From assembly GCA_022827055.1 (NCBI GenBank), contig JAJDTR010000128.1, forward strand, positions 1-37,714: DNA of 37,714 bases, read 5' to 3'. Below the pieces are notes generated by a model. The model made no database searches. It was not told the origin of the DNA and saw only the letters and a list, made by a program, of their open reading frames with translations. The DNA is from Candidatus Poribacteria bacterium. GTDB taxonomy: Bacteria; Poribacteria; WGA-4E; JAJDTR01. Position 1 is the stretch's first letter. Each line of letters starts with the position of its first letter. Made by a program: the position numbers and the translations under genes. This document shows positions 9,201 to 17,177 of the stretch, one piece after another.

Positions 9201-10651
9201 GGTTTATACGTGCGGTTAGTGGCGAACACACCGGTCAATCTCGGCAAACTATTGATTCGGCGGCAGCAAACCTCCCGGGGATTGCAACGATGCTATGGTA
9301 TGACTATCTCGCCACACAAGAGGATGCCGCGAAACAACATGCGCTTGCTTTCATGGAAAGAACGATTCAGAAAATCGGGGCGGCGGGCTCGACTACTCCG
9401 GTCACGCGCCAAAGCTTAAACTGGGAACTACCGTTTTACTTCGGCAACCTCGAAGCCGGCTTGGAACGTCTTGAAGACGCAACCCGGGCTTTGATCGAGA
9501 CTCAGGAGCCTGATGGACGTTGGCGTTACGATCCAAAAACTGAAAGCGGTAACGCACGCGGGGGAAACGGCGACACTGTGTTAGGTATTTGTGCGCATTT
9601 CGCCTTGATCCTTTTAAAGCACGCCAGAATCTCTGGAAACGAAAACTCATTGAATGCCGGATTAAAGGCGCTAAAGGGTATGGACCGGTTCAAAGTTCCG
9701 CGCGGCACCCATGTGTCGGAATGTTCGCCGAAGACGCCGACTCTGCTTGCCGCGGCTAATGCCGTGGGTGCGTATGTTGAAGCCTACACGATAACCGATG
9801 ATAAACGCCATATTGACCGTGCGGAGAAATGGGCACGAGCCGGGTTGGCTTTCATTTATCACTGGAATCTACCGGATCGAGCCGCCATGCGTTTCGCCTC
9901 CGTTCCCGCATTCGGAACAACCTCCGACGCTCGTGCGTGGTTCGGGGTCCCGTCACAATGGAGCGGGCTTGTTTTCGCCTACCATCTGCAGCATCTTGCA
10001 CGCTACAGTCAGCGCCGTGATTGGACGAAGATTGCCGAGGGAATAACACATAGCGGTATGTGTCAGCAGCAGACGGTAGGAAAATTCAAGGGGACGTACC
10101 CGGATAGTCTCGATAAATTCTGTTCAGTGGAGCGCGTACCGCATTTCAATCCTGAAAATATCATGGCAAATCTATACACCTTGCGCGGGCAGGATCCGGA
10201 CATTTCTACGGCGATCATTCGCCGCGAAAACGGGCGCATCCACATAAGCAGCGGAGCCACTATCGAAACCCGCGGCGGAGACAGCGAAGGAAAATTGGAT
10301 TTCAGACTGTCTTATGTAGACACTGAAACAAGCCACACTATCATCACGGGGTATGGTAGTATTCCAAGCGCGGTAAGAGCCCGGGATCAGGATCTGCCGC
10401 GCGTAGAGGATTTGGAAGCGGCTGAATCCGGCTGGCTTTACCGGCAGGAGAAGGATATCGTTTTCGTTAAATGCAAACATGCGGAAAGTAAGATAACCTT
10501 TGAGGTTTTGCCTCCACTCGAAGAGAAATCTCCCGAAATTGATGAGAATCCTCAAGAGCAACTTGCCGAAGATGCGACTTCGTCTAGTAACGTTCACGAT
10601 GAATCGACAGCCGAAACCTCGGAATCGGAAGAACGAGTCATTCTTGAATGA
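6251..10651 (+). CDS. Large multidomain protein: acidic disordered N-terminus, beta domains, alpha-toroid
   Basis: This gene encodes 1466 aa. The first 14 residues are hydrophobic but lack an N-terminal Lys or Arg, so export is uncertain. Residues about 15-340 are low-complexity, rich in Glu, Ser, Ala and Thr, and probably disordered. About 342-455 looks like a beta-sandwich of the NPCBM or carbohydrate-binding type (WNEHAIDVSKHAGKEIRV). About 550-665 resembles a CARDB-like adhesion or Ig domain (CTLRNTGTVGL). About 680-960 is another beta-rich region. About 985-1310 is helical with QEPDGRWRYDP and repeated helix pairs, like the (alpha/alpha)6 toroids of polysaccharide-acting enzymes. A Glu/Ser-rich tail ends the protein. 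CGGAGAA precedes the ATG. A DUF350-like membrane protein gene follows after 46 bp. A cell-surface polysaccharide role is plausible; I cannot assign a catalytic residue or family. Confidence 0.85.
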   Translation: MLTVFQLLLSLVSQRSEDDQHNTTNEPAQDNQLERTQVQSESAEETDPTSGDYGRINFGNEAAEAPEGVLEAENQQSEHSDDIDPLPTVAAHATSETERETSEATAEVGQEVNFETDTAIAESEKWEVSDDSLDEAAGAPEDIAKITDEAVEGHDETALSDVAADGSVPEIPSQVSEKINPVPPQSFEVADTQTTASSESAGSDRDSLGTTTETSFRRDVPDEGAATVSDDATSSLVTDTKPHSVPEIDNQTSETNIPVAAESPGEPAETTTSQPKPAAIEQEASADSIDIPLGFGIIDEIYNFTEATSSSPSQGAEEVLAHSQQNAGGAAKPAIAQQPRKGDVARVEYQLSLPRVESEDTLILHFSVGLRDGIEPDNPLTKPRSVRFAIQISGKRHFEGISTDPRWNEHAIDVSKHAGKEIRVTFLAAYDEGGNGDDSSVLWGNPRILKLKRISAAIEKGKTEPTAMKGIVTSSFNDTKLTREDGTPVGGGALADRSNGNMFATEFAYESPIPVSQIAGDIRKRMVGDAQTSDFSVDLPSQEFGLVLYTELPKLELSALGLNTAVVAVSDDFEVQCTLRNTGTVGLSPGNQTSVAINRVKLRRGRHVYPIKALDAGDETKLVWSLRRFSRESVAQISVLLKYQTPTGEVRQTLETAIEIQPAAPKVPSQIVPELHTHNLQEHVVHGNKHLRLLFVQGARGFEYFTLFAARHGSYRQAATSHAMTTIRYRNSKAETEQLRIIPTIYRLAGNSLGESIVILVGEQKDAEGVNWCFESRFSLTEDDKTVRTEYSLSTSARREILAFNGPMLYAGDRSYGEAKTAAIFPGLEFLGTDEPSSNDRDVAPPYINRLVPHPYKITVPLMAVEYKKTLIGLAWNPLETWDGEHTMLSAVFASPNWHEKQQNHLMGLFLPATGNWVEENCLEASTPYTLDVSRQLKIGAHIIIDGNGSVTDAVSHWTDTYGAPDPLESPRRDEEQVVLSREGFIRAVSGEHTGQSRQTIDSAAANLPGIATMLWYDYLATQEDAAKQHALAFMERTIQKIGAAGSTTPVTRQSLNWELPFYFGNLEAGLERLEDATRALIETQEPDGRWRYDPKTESGNARGGNGDTVLGICAHFALILLKHARISGNENSLNAGLKALKGMDRFKVPRGTHVSECSPKTPTLLAAANAVGAYVEAYTITDDKRHIDRAEKWARAGLAFIYHWNLPDRAAMRFASVPAFGTTSDARAWFGVPSQWSGLVFAYHLQHLARYSQRRDWTKIAEGITHSGMCQQQTVGKFKGTYPDSLDKFCSVERVPHFNPENIMANLYTLRGQDPDISTAIIRRENGRIHISSGATIETRGGDSEGKLDFRLSYVDTETSHTIITGYGSIPSAVRARDQDLPRVEDLEAAESGWLYRQEKDIVFVKCKHAESKITFEVLPPLEEKSPEIDENPQEQLAEDATSSSNVHDESTAETSESEERVILE

Positions 10652-10697
10652 TCTGTTAGTCGTTAACTTCACATACCACAATTTAAGGAGAATACCA

Positions 10698-11051
10698 ATG
10701 GCTAAGAAAATCGTCCGCATCGCTTTCTTTCTGGCGATTGTTTGGATTGTTTCCGCAGCAGTGCTTTCGACACACGTCCGCGCTCAAGAGGCCGCGGCGG
10801 GGAGTGGGGCAACAATGGGGGCAACTCCAATGCTCAACGTTAAAGTCCTTGTAGGCTTGGTTATCGAAAGTATCGTATTCAGCGTCGTTGGTCTAATCAT
10901 CTTGTTAATTGGATACAAGATATTTGACGCAGTTACACCTTATCACCTGAATCACGAGATTGCCGAAGATAACAATACAGCGGCGGGGGTGGCAATCGCC
11001 GGGTTATTGATCGCACTCGGATTAATCGTATCCGCCGCAATCAGCGGGTGA
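10698..11051 (+). CDS. DUF350-like small membrane protein
   Basis: The start is set at 10698 because of AAGGAG 7-12 nt upstream; the longer open frame back to 10500 lies inside the previous gene. The product has 117 aa. It begins with a signal peptide or first membrane segment (MAKKIVRIAFFLAIVWIVSA, with a possible VRA-Q cleavage near residue 29). Two further hydrophobic segments follow at about 48-74 and 94-117. Between them, KIFDAVTPYHLNHEIAEDNN and then AAGVAIAGLLIALG match the pattern of DUF350 proteins, which have paired helices of unknown function. A Gly/Ala-rich patch after the signal region may be a linker. It sits 46 bp after the 1466-aa gene and 19 bp before the MDR gene, so the three are probably one transcript. 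Confidence 0.8.
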   Translation: MAKKIVRIAFFLAIVWIVSAAVLSTHVRAQEAAAGSGATMGATPMLNVKVLVGLVIESIVFSVVGLIILLIGYKIFDAVTPYHLNHEIAEDNNTAAGVAIAGLLIALGLIVSAAISG

Positions 11052-11070
11052 TGCGCGCCAAAGTGCCTTC

Positions 11071-12108
11071 ATGAAAGCAGTCGTTTTCCATGAACAGGGC
11101 GGAATCGACCAACTGTGCTATGAGGAAGTCCCTGATCCGATTATTTCTGCGTCGGAAATCTTAGTCAAAGTCTGCGCTTGCGCCGTCAACCACCTTGATA
11201 TTCGTGCGCGTCGTGATCGCCCGGAGGTGGAACCTTTTCCGCATATTCTGGGTTCCGATATTTCCGGTGAAGTGGTTGAAGTCGGCGCCGACGTGCGAAA
11301 TGTCGGTGTCGGGGATAGCGTTGTTCTGTCGCCCTGCGTCCCGTGCGGCCAGTGCGCCGACTGCCTCAACGGCGATGAGAATTTATGTGATGCGCAGATT
11401 CTCCTGGGGTTCCAAACCAACGGTGGGTACGCCGAGTATGTCAAAGCTCCCGCCGAGAATGCGACGCTACTCTCCTCACACTTTTCCTATTATGAAGCGG
11501 CTGCGATGCCGATGGCGTATCTCACGGCGTGGCACATGCTCGTTACCCGCGCCGGAGTTCGTCCCGGGGAGGATGTGCTGATTTTATCGGCAGGCAGCGG
11601 TGTCGGCAGCGCCGGGCTGCAGATTGCCAAGTTGTGCGGCGCGCGGGTCTTCGCGACCGCAAGTACGGACGGCAAGCTTGAACGCGCACGTCAACTTGGC
11701 GCCGATTTCACGATCAACTATACCGACACAGATTTCAGCGAGATCGTCCGCGAGAAAACCGGGGAGCGCGGCGTTGATGTCGTGTTTGAGCATGTTGGGG
11801 CAGCGACGTGGGACAAAAGCATCGCATGTCTTGCCAAAAAGGGTAGGCTCGTTTCGTGCGGCGTAACTACGGGCAACATTGGTGAGATCGACATTCGTAA
11901 GATGTACCAGAAGCAGTTGACGCTTATGGGATCGGCGTTGGGAACTGCATCGGAATTACGCACGATTATTCGTCTCGCGGAACAGGGAAAGTTAAATCCA
12001 GTTATCGACCGTGTGTTACCGCTGCGCGAAGCTGCCGAAGCACACCGAATTATGGAAGCGCGCGAAAACTTCGGCAAAGTCTGTCTAAGTCCTGTCGATT
12101 CACCATGA
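11071..12108 (+). CDS. MDR-superfamily NAD(P)H oxidoreductase, quinone-oxidoreductase type
   Basis: This 345-aa protein has the medium-chain dehydrogenase/reductase layout: a GroES-like N-terminal half and a Rossmann half with AGSGVGSAGLQIAK at about 171-184. The structural zinc site is complete (C92, C95, C98 and C106, C-x2-C-x2-C-x7-C). The catalytic zinc ligands are not: N40-H41 stands where alcohol dehydrogenases have Cys-His, and GSD (61-63) replaces GHE. It is therefore more likely a zinc-independent quinone oxidoreductase or enoyl reductase-like enzyme that kept the structural zinc lobe than an alcohol dehydrogenase. The substrate is unknown. The gene begins 19 bp after the DUF350-like gene and ends 43 bp before uvrB, all on the plus strand. 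Confidence 0.88.
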   Translation: MKAVVFHEQGGIDQLCYEEVPDPIISASEILVKVCACAVNHLDIRARRDRPEVEPFPHILGSDISGEVVEVGADVRNVGVGDSVVLSPCVPCGQCADCLNGDENLCDAQILLGFQTNGGYAEYVKAPAENATLLSSHFSYYEAAAMPMAYLTAWHMLVTRAGVRPGEDVLILSAGSGVGSAGLQIAKLCGARVFATASTDGKLERARQLGADFTINYTDTDFSEIVREKTGERGVDVVFEHVGAATWDKSIACLAKKGRLVSCGVTTGNIGEIDIRKMYQKQLTLMGSALGTASELRTIIRLAEQGKLNPVIDRVLPLREAAEAHRIMEARENFGKVCLSPVDSP

Positions 12109-12151
12109 ACACCGTCCATCGAAGTTATCATACGTTCCTTAAAGAAACACG

Positions 12152-14137
12152 ATGCCAGAGTTCGAGTTAATTTCAGACTATAAGCCTCAAGGCGATCAAC
12201 CGGAAGCAATTCGGAAGCTTACCGAAGGTTTGAAGAACGGGGATCGACTGCAGACACTGCTTGGGGTCACGGGTTCTGGTAAGACCTTTACCATGGCGCA
12301 TGTCATCGCCGAGATGCAGCGCCCAACGATAGTCATCTCTCCGAACAAGACTCTTGCGGCGCAGTTGTACAGCGAATTTCGAGATTTCTTTCCCAACAAC
12401 GCGGTGCATTACTTCGTCAGCTACTACGACTACTACCAGCCGGAAGCCTATATCCCGTCCACCGATACCTATATCGAAAAAGACATCCAGATTAACGAAG
12501 AGATTAACCGCCTGAGGCTTGGCTCGACGGCATCGTTGCTCTCCCGGCGTGACGTGATTATTGTCGCCAGCGTGTCGTGTATCTACGGTATCGGATCGCC
12601 GAAAGAGTACGATCTTCAAAAGGTTAAGGTTCAGGTAGGAGAGGTAATCAAGCGTCAGAAACTGTTGCGGGCATTGGTCACTATTCAGTATGAGCGTAAT
12701 GATGTCGAATTTTGGCAGGGAAATTTTCGCGCCCGCGGCGATGTAATCGAGGTGTTTCCGGCTTATGCGAACACCGCCTACCGAATCGAACTCTTCGGAG
12801 ATGAAGTAGATCGACTGACCGAAATTGATACACTGACAGGGGAGATATTGTCGGAACACGACGCCATTGAAATTTTCCCTGCAAAACACTTTATGACGGA
12901 TGCCGAACTCTTTGAAGAAGCGTTGGTAAACATTGAAACGGAACTTCAGGAGCGAATCGATTACTTTGTCGCAAACAACAAGCTGCTTGAAGCTCAGCGC
13001 ATCGAACAACGCGCGCGCTTTGACCTTGAGATGCTGCGCGAAGTCGGTTACTGCTCCGGAATCGAGAATTACTCCCGCCATCTCTCCGGTTTGGAACCAG
13101 GGCAACCACCGTACTGCCTGATTGATTTCTTTTCCGATGATTACCTGATGTTTATAGACGAATCCCACGTGACAGTGCCGCAGTTACGTGGAATGTATCG
13201 CGGTGACCGATCACGTAAGGAAACACTCGTAGATTATGGTTTTCGCCTCCCCTCCGCGCTCGACAATCGTCCGCTGCGCTTTGAAGAACTAGACACGTAC
13301 ATCAATCAAGCGATTTTCGTCTCCGCCACGCCCGGAAAACACGAGTTGCACACCAGCAGCCAAGTAGTTGAACAGATTATCCGACCAACGGGGTTGATTG
13401 ATCCACAAATTGTAGTGCATCCGGTAGATGGGCAGATTGATCATTTAATAGGCGTAATCAACGAAAGAGTTGCCCAGAATCAGCGCGTCATCGTAACGAC
13501 GCTCACCAAACGTATGTCGGAAGATCTTACGGATTATCTTTCCGAGGCAGGGATTAAGGCGAACTACCTCCATTCCGAAGTGGAAACGTTTGAACGCGCC
13601 CAGATTTTGCGTGAACTCCGAGAAGGGGTATTCAATGTTATCGTGGGAATAAATCTCTTGCGCGAAGGATTGGATCTTCCCGAAGTGTCGCTAGTCGCAA
13701 TTCTTGACGCGGATCGCGCAGGATTTCTTCGATCGGAAACATCGCTTATTCAAACAGCGGGGCGCGCCGCTCGGAACGTGGATGGAGAGGTACTTCTGTA
13801 TGCCGATGAGGTCACCGACGCAATCCGAAACGCCATTGACGAAACCAACCGACGCCGCGAAATTCAGATGGCATATAACGAGGAACACAGCATCACTCCA
13901 GCCACGATTGACAAAGCCATCCATGACCTCATTACCAAGTTAACGGACGAACCCGAGGAATCGAAAAAGATCGATCCCGTCCCAAATCTGGAGGATGTTG
14001 GCGCCGAAGAAATTAAATCGTTGCTTGTTCAATTAACATCTCAGATGCACGATGCAGCCGCCGATTTGGAGTTCGAGCGGGCGGCGGCGCTGCGGGATCA
14101 GATCTCGGACCTGAAGCGCGAGATTGGTGAGACGTAG
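12152..14137 (+). CDS. uvrB: Excinuclease ABC subunit B
   Basis: This 661-aa protein has the normal length of UvrB, the damage-verifying helicase-like subunit of nucleotide excision repair that takes DNA from UvrA and recruits UvrC. Walker A is GVTGSGKT at 38-45. The Tyr-rich beta-hairpin used to clamp the DNA strand ([21 protein letters not shown]) follows at about 91-111. The family's FIDESH box, the [16 protein letters not shown] motif V and the QTAGRAARN motif VI are intact. The C-terminal UVR domain that contacts UvrC lies at about 622-657 ([14 protein letters not shown]). The start is preceded by a weak Shine-Dalgarno (CTTAAAGAAACACG). No frameshift or missing motif is seen. No SOS-box-like palindrome is obvious upstream, though the 43-bp gap suggests co-transcription with the MDR gene. 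Confidence 0.98.
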   Translation: MPEFELISDYKPQGDQPEAIRKLTEGLKNGDRLQTLLGVTGSGKTFTMAHVIAEMQRPTIVISPNKTLAAQLYSEFRDFFPNNAVHYFVSYYDYYQPEAYIPSTDTYIEKDIQINEEINRLRLGSTASLLSRRDVIIVASVSCIYGIGSPKEYDLQKVKVQVGEVIKRQKLLRALVTIQYERNDVEFWQGNFRARGDVIEVFPAYANTAYRIELFGDEVDRLTEIDTLTGEILSEHDAIEIFPAKHFMTDAELFEEALVNIETELQERIDYFVANNKLLEAQRIEQRARFDLEMLREVGYCSGIENYSRHLSGLEPGQPPYCLIDFFSDDYLMFIDESHVTVPQLRGMYRGDRSRKETLVDYGFRLPSALDNRPLRFEELDTYINQAIFVSATPGKHELHTSSQVVEQIIRPTGLIDPQIVVHPVDGQIDHLIGVINERVAQNQRVIVTTLTKRMSEDLTDYLSEAGIKANYLHSEVETFERAQILRELREGVFNVIVGINLLREGLDLPEVSLVAILDADRAGFLRSETSLIQTAGRAARNVDGEVLLYADEVTDAIRNAIDETNRRREIQMAYNEEHSITPATIDKAIHDLITKLTDEPEESKKIDPVPNLEDVGAEEIKSLLVQLTSQMHDAAADLEFERAAALRDQISDLKREIGET

Positions 14138-14256
14138 GCGGTGATGGCGGTTTATTGCCGTTAGAACTTGTTTGAAAAAATGAGTGAAAAGGGCGCTTCT
14201 GGTAATTCTGCGGTTGGGCATTTTCGTGCTTCTGTTGCCGTATGTCGAACACCTGC

Positions 14257-14393
14257 GGGATTTCTATCGCCCTCCTTATTCAGTCACTTGATCGTTATCC
14301 ACTCGCTTGATTCATTCGCTCAGTTGATCGTTCATTATTCAATCGCTTGATCGCAGGGGAGCCCTATCGCCCGCCTTGATTAGTCGGTTGATC
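14257..14393 (+). repeat. Degenerate TTGATCG repeat tract (family A)
   Basis: Five imperfect repeats of roughly 20-40 nt share a core like CGCTTGATCG (at 14285, 14304, 14321, 14344 and 14384). The first 38 nt, starting GGGATTTCTATCG, match 31 of 38 positions of a second copy at 20106. The tract fills most of the 312-bp gap between uvrB and the response-regulator gene; nothing else is seen in that gap. Confidence 0.7.
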
Positions 14394-14449
14394 GTACACC
14401 CTTCATATTAAGCAGTCGCCCGTAAGCAGTGTCACCGAGGTATTTGCAC

Positions 14450-15862
14450 ATGTCGTCAACTAAGGGTACGATTCTGATTGTAGATGACGAGAAAAACGCC
14501 TTGGCATCGGTCTCGCGGGGGTTAAAACTGGAAGGCTACACGGCTCTAACGGCATCAAGCGGCGAAAAAGCGATGGAAGTCTGCGCCGCAGAGGCCGTTG
14601 ATCTCGTGCTGCTTGACATCATCATGCCGGGTGGAATGAATGGCATAGAGACATTAAATAAGCTGAGACAAACCCAGCCGGATTTAAATGTAGTGATGAT
14701 GTCCGCGCAACAGGACATTGAGACTGCGGTTAAAGCAATGGAACTTGGCGCCAGGAATTACCTCGTCAAGCCCAAATCGGTATCCGAGATTCTTCGGACT
14801 GTAAATCCTTTTCTAGAGCTATCGCGTCTATCTCGGGAAAATGAAGTTCTTAAATCTCAGATTGGCGCCAGGGATGAGATGATCGGGAAAGGAGGCGCAA
14901 TACAGCAACTCCGCACTCAGATTAGACAAGTTGCATCAAGCGATCTGAGCGTACTTATCACGGGAGAAAACGGCACGGGCAAACAGCTCGTCGCCGATGC
15001 CATCCACCAGCAGAGCCAACGGCACCGGAGGCCGTTCATTTCGCTGAATTGCGCCGCACTTCCAGACGAACTCATTGAGAGTGAGTTATTCGGACACGAG
15101 CGGGGCGCATTTACCGGCGCGGCACACCAGCGCCGCGGCAAATTTGAACTGGCGGATGGCGGTACGCTTTTCCTTGACGAAATTGGCGACATGAGCCTCA
15201 AGGCACAGGCGAAAGTGCTGCGAGTGCTTGAGTACGGCGAAATCCAACGCTTGGGCGGCAGTCAAACGTTGCATGTTGACGTAAGAGTTATCGCAGCCAC
15301 GAATAAATCCTTGGACAAGGAGATTGAGAATGGGGCCTTTCGGCAAGACCTGTACTATCGCTTGAATGTGGTGCCCATAATTGTGGCGCCATTACGGGAT
15401 CGGCTTGATGATTTACCGCTATTGATACATCATTTCGTCGAGCGATTTCATCGTGATAATGCGCGTTCTCCCAAGACAATCGACTCATCGGCAATCCGCG
15501 TTATGCAATCGTACGATTGGCCAGGCAATATTCGGGAGTTGAAAAATATCGTCGAGCGCTTGCTCATTATGGTGCCCCGCGATGTCGTCATTTCCGATGA
15601 TGTCTCGGCGGTTCTTCCGGTTACGCGTGAGGTTGTGACAGAGATTGACGCAACATCCGTCAGTCTTCAACCGCAATCAAACAGCTCGCTACAAAAGATG
15701 GTCGATGAAGCCGAAAAGAGTTTGGTTCTCCAAGCGCTCGAAGCAAACCGCTGGAACGTGAAACAAACCGCGGAACAATTAAAGATAGAGAGAAGCAATT
15801 TTTACAAAAAACTTACGAAATATAACATCAAACGCCCAGATGAAGACTTCAACACTGAATAG
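14450..15862 (+). CDS. NtrC-family sigma-54-dependent response regulator
   Basis: The protein has 470 aa from the ATG at 14450; an ATG 21 nt upstream is also in frame. The receiver domain (about 1-120) has the acidic pair D12-D13, phosphoacceptor D56 and the Lys in LVKPKS. The AAA+ sigma-54 activator domain (about 145-385) has Walker A GENGTGKQ (most relatives have GESGTGKE), the GAFTGA loop that touches sigma-54, and the LFLDEIGDM Walker B. A Fis-type HTH closes the protein (about 430-465, WNVKQTAEQLKIERSNFYKKL). Once phosphorylated it should open sigma-54 promoters. No partner kinase is in the window. Its 3' end overlaps the pseudopilin gene by 23 bp, which points to control of pilus or secretion genes, but the targets are unknown. 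Confidence 0.95.
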   Translation: MSSTKGTILIVDDEKNALASVSRGLKLEGYTALTASSGEKAMEVCAAEAVDLVLLDIIMPGGMNGIETLNKLRQTQPDLNVVMMSAQQDIETAVKAMELGARNYLVKPKSVSEILRTVNPFLELSRLSRENEVLKSQIGARDEMIGKGGAIQQLRTQIRQVASSDLSVLITGENGTGKQLVADAIHQQSQRHRRPFISLNCAALPDELIESELFGHERGAFTGAAHQRRGKFELADGGTLFLDEIGDMSLKAQAKVLRVLEYGEIQRLGGSQTLHVDVRVIAATNKSLDKEIENGAFRQDLYYRLNVVPIIVAPLRDRLDDLPLLIHHFVERFHRDNARSPKTIDSSAIRVMQSYDWPGNIRELKNIVERLLIMVPRDVVISDDVSAVLPVTREVVTEIDATSVSLQPQSNSSLQKMVDEAEKSLVLQALEANRWNVKQTAEQLKIERSNFYKKLTKYNIKRPDEDFNTE

Positions 15863-16304
15863 CATAATAACCAAATTCCATGCTTGTGCTTCCGGCATGA
15901 CTCGAACCCAACTACTCATTTTGGTCGCACTAGTCATTCTTATCGGTGCACTTTCATTGCCACCGTATCTGGAATATGACCGAAAAGTCATGCCTGCCGA
16001 CAACGATGTGGACATGATAGCCGGAGCAATCAAGAAGTTTTATAAGCACACGAAGGAATACCCTCAGGATTTGGAAGACTTAGTCACTAATCCGGGTATT
16101 GAAGGCTGGAAGGGAAGCTATCTTGAAGACCTGCCCGAAACTCCGTGGGGAGGAAGCTATCAACTCATGCCGGATATATATAAAGTGTGTATTTCTGCAG
16201 ATCATCCACGAGTGCCGAAAAAATACAGACACGGAGGCGTTGCGGAGATAAGCCGTGTGTACCACGGGAACCCAAAAGAAGGAGCCAAGTACTGGTGGAA
16301 GTAG
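15840..16304 (+). CDS. GspG-like type II pseudopilin with atypical cleavage site
   Basis: The product has 154 aa. A prepilin-like leader of about 20 residues ending ASG is followed by MTRTQLLILVALVILIGAL, a hydrophobic helix of pilin type, and then a soluble domain. Two features of major pseudopilin GspG are visible: the IKKFYKHTKEYPQDLEDL helix and the SYLEDLPETPWGGSYQL loop. After the conserved Gly the mature chain would start with Met, and position 5 is Gln instead of the nearly invariant Glu. The leader is long compared with the common 6-10 residues. The ATG lies 23 bp inside the upstream regulator gene. The stop overlaps the prepilin peptidase start by 10 bp, which supports the assignment because that enzyme would process it. 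No other secretion-system genes are visible. Confidence 0.82.
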   Translation: MKTSTLNSIITKFHACASGMTRTQLLILVALVILIGALSLPPYLEYDRKVMPADNDVDMIAGAIKKFYKHTKEYPQDLEDLVTNPGIEGWKGSYLEDLPETPWGGSYQLMPDIYKVCISADHPRVPKKYRHGGVAEISRVYHGNPKEGAKYWWK

Positions 16305-17092
16305 CACCGCTTTTTATTTTTGTGCTTGGTTTGCTAATTGGCAGTTTTCTGAATGTTTGCATCTACCGTATCCCACGCGGCGGGCTTTCCATAAACTTTC
16401 CCCGATGGTCGTTTTGCCCGGAATGTCAGGCGACGATAAGATTCTACGATAACATTCCTGTCCTAAGTTATATTCTCCTGCGCGGGCAATGCCGGGACTG
16501 CGGAACCCGAATTTCGATTGCATACCCGCTTGTTGAATTGATTACGGGCGGGCTGTTTCTGCTAGTGTACTATAGGTTCGGCTTAACACTCGGATTCGTT
16601 CATGGATGTCTTTTTGTTGCGCTGCTCATTCCGGTTTCATGGATTGACGCGCGATGGTACATCATTCCCAACATCATTGTCGCCACCGGACTAACCCTAG
16701 GTCTAGGGATAACCGCCGCCATAACCGCACAACAACAGGACTGGTTTTACCTGCTTGAACATTTTATTGGAGCGGTTGCGGGGAGTGGAGTCCTTTTGTT
16801 GATAGGAATCCTAGGAAAGGCGATTTTGCGCAAAGAAGCAATGGGCGGCGGAGACATCAAGCTCATGGCGTTAATTGGGTTGTTTCTCGGCGCGTGGCCG
16901 CACCTGTTGATTGTGGTTGTCTTATCCGCGTTTATCGGATCAATCGTAGGGTTATTGCTGGTTGCATTTACCGAGCGAAGTCGACAGCATCCGATTCCTT
17001 ATGGGCCATTTTTGGCGATCGCGGCAGTGTTGGACCTCATTTGGGGTGAGGGGATGTGGAATGGGTATCTGAGGTTTATTGGTTGGGTTTAA
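16295..17092 (+). CDS. Prepilin peptidase (A24 family, PilD/GspO type)
   Basis: The start is the GTG at 16295, preceded by AAGAAGGAG about 11 nt upstream and overlapping the pseudopilin gene by 10 bp; the product has 265 aa. Family members cleave the leader of type IV prepilins and pseudopilins at the membrane and often N-methylate the new end. The N-terminal cytoplasmic domain has both CxxC pairs (C41/C44 and C66/C69), the metal-binding form found in bifunctional enzymes. The two catalytic aspartates are D118 in WIDARWYIIPN and D187 in the MGGGDIKL motif. Seven or eight hydrophobic segments are seen. It lies directly after a GspG-like gene, so it likely serves that protein. The nitroreductase gene starts 85 bp downstream. 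Confidence 0.95.
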   Translation: MEVAPLFIFVLGLLIGSFLNVCIYRIPRGGLSINFPRWSFCPECQATIRFYDNIPVLSYILLRGQCRDCGTRISIAYPLVELITGGLFLLVYYRFGLTLGFVHGCLFVALLIPVSWIDARWYIIPNIIVATGLTLGLGITAAITAQQQDWFYLLEHFIGAVAGSGVLLLIGILGKAILRKEAMGGGDIKLMALIGLFLGAWPHLLIVVVLSAFIGSIVGLLLVAFTERSRQHPIPYGPFLAIAAVLDLIWGEGMWNGYLRFIGWV

Positions 17093-17177
17093 AACCGGAC
17101 TAATCCTAGGAATTTTGCAGTCGTTCCGTTATCGAACCACCGTTGCACAACAAACTATATTTGGAGGCTATCTGACC

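Noticed and set aside
10172..10720. 182-codon minus-strand frame at the end of the 1466-aa gene
   Set aside because: It overlaps two supported plus-strand genes and has no recognisable product.
12173..13168. 331-codon minus-strand open frame inside uvrB
   Set aside because: It lies fully antisense to a well-conserved gene, has no recognisable domain or ribosome site, and reads as the complement of UvrB codons.
14120..14170. Possible terminator after uvrB (GGCGG...GCCGTT)
   Set aside because: The stem needs two adjacent G-U pairs and no T tract follows.
14168..14350. 60-codon plus-strand frame after uvrB
   Set aside because: Most of it is translated from the TTGATCG repeat tract; no ribosome site or homology-like pattern.
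14257..14393. Possible CRISPR array in the repeat tract
   Set aside because: Repeats are short and imperfect, spacing varies from about 17 to 40 nt, and no cas gene is present.
14420..14449. Possible sigma-54 promoter before the response regulator (TTTGCA)
   Set aside because: The -12-like TTGCA is there, but no TGGCAC-like -24 element lies at the required distance.
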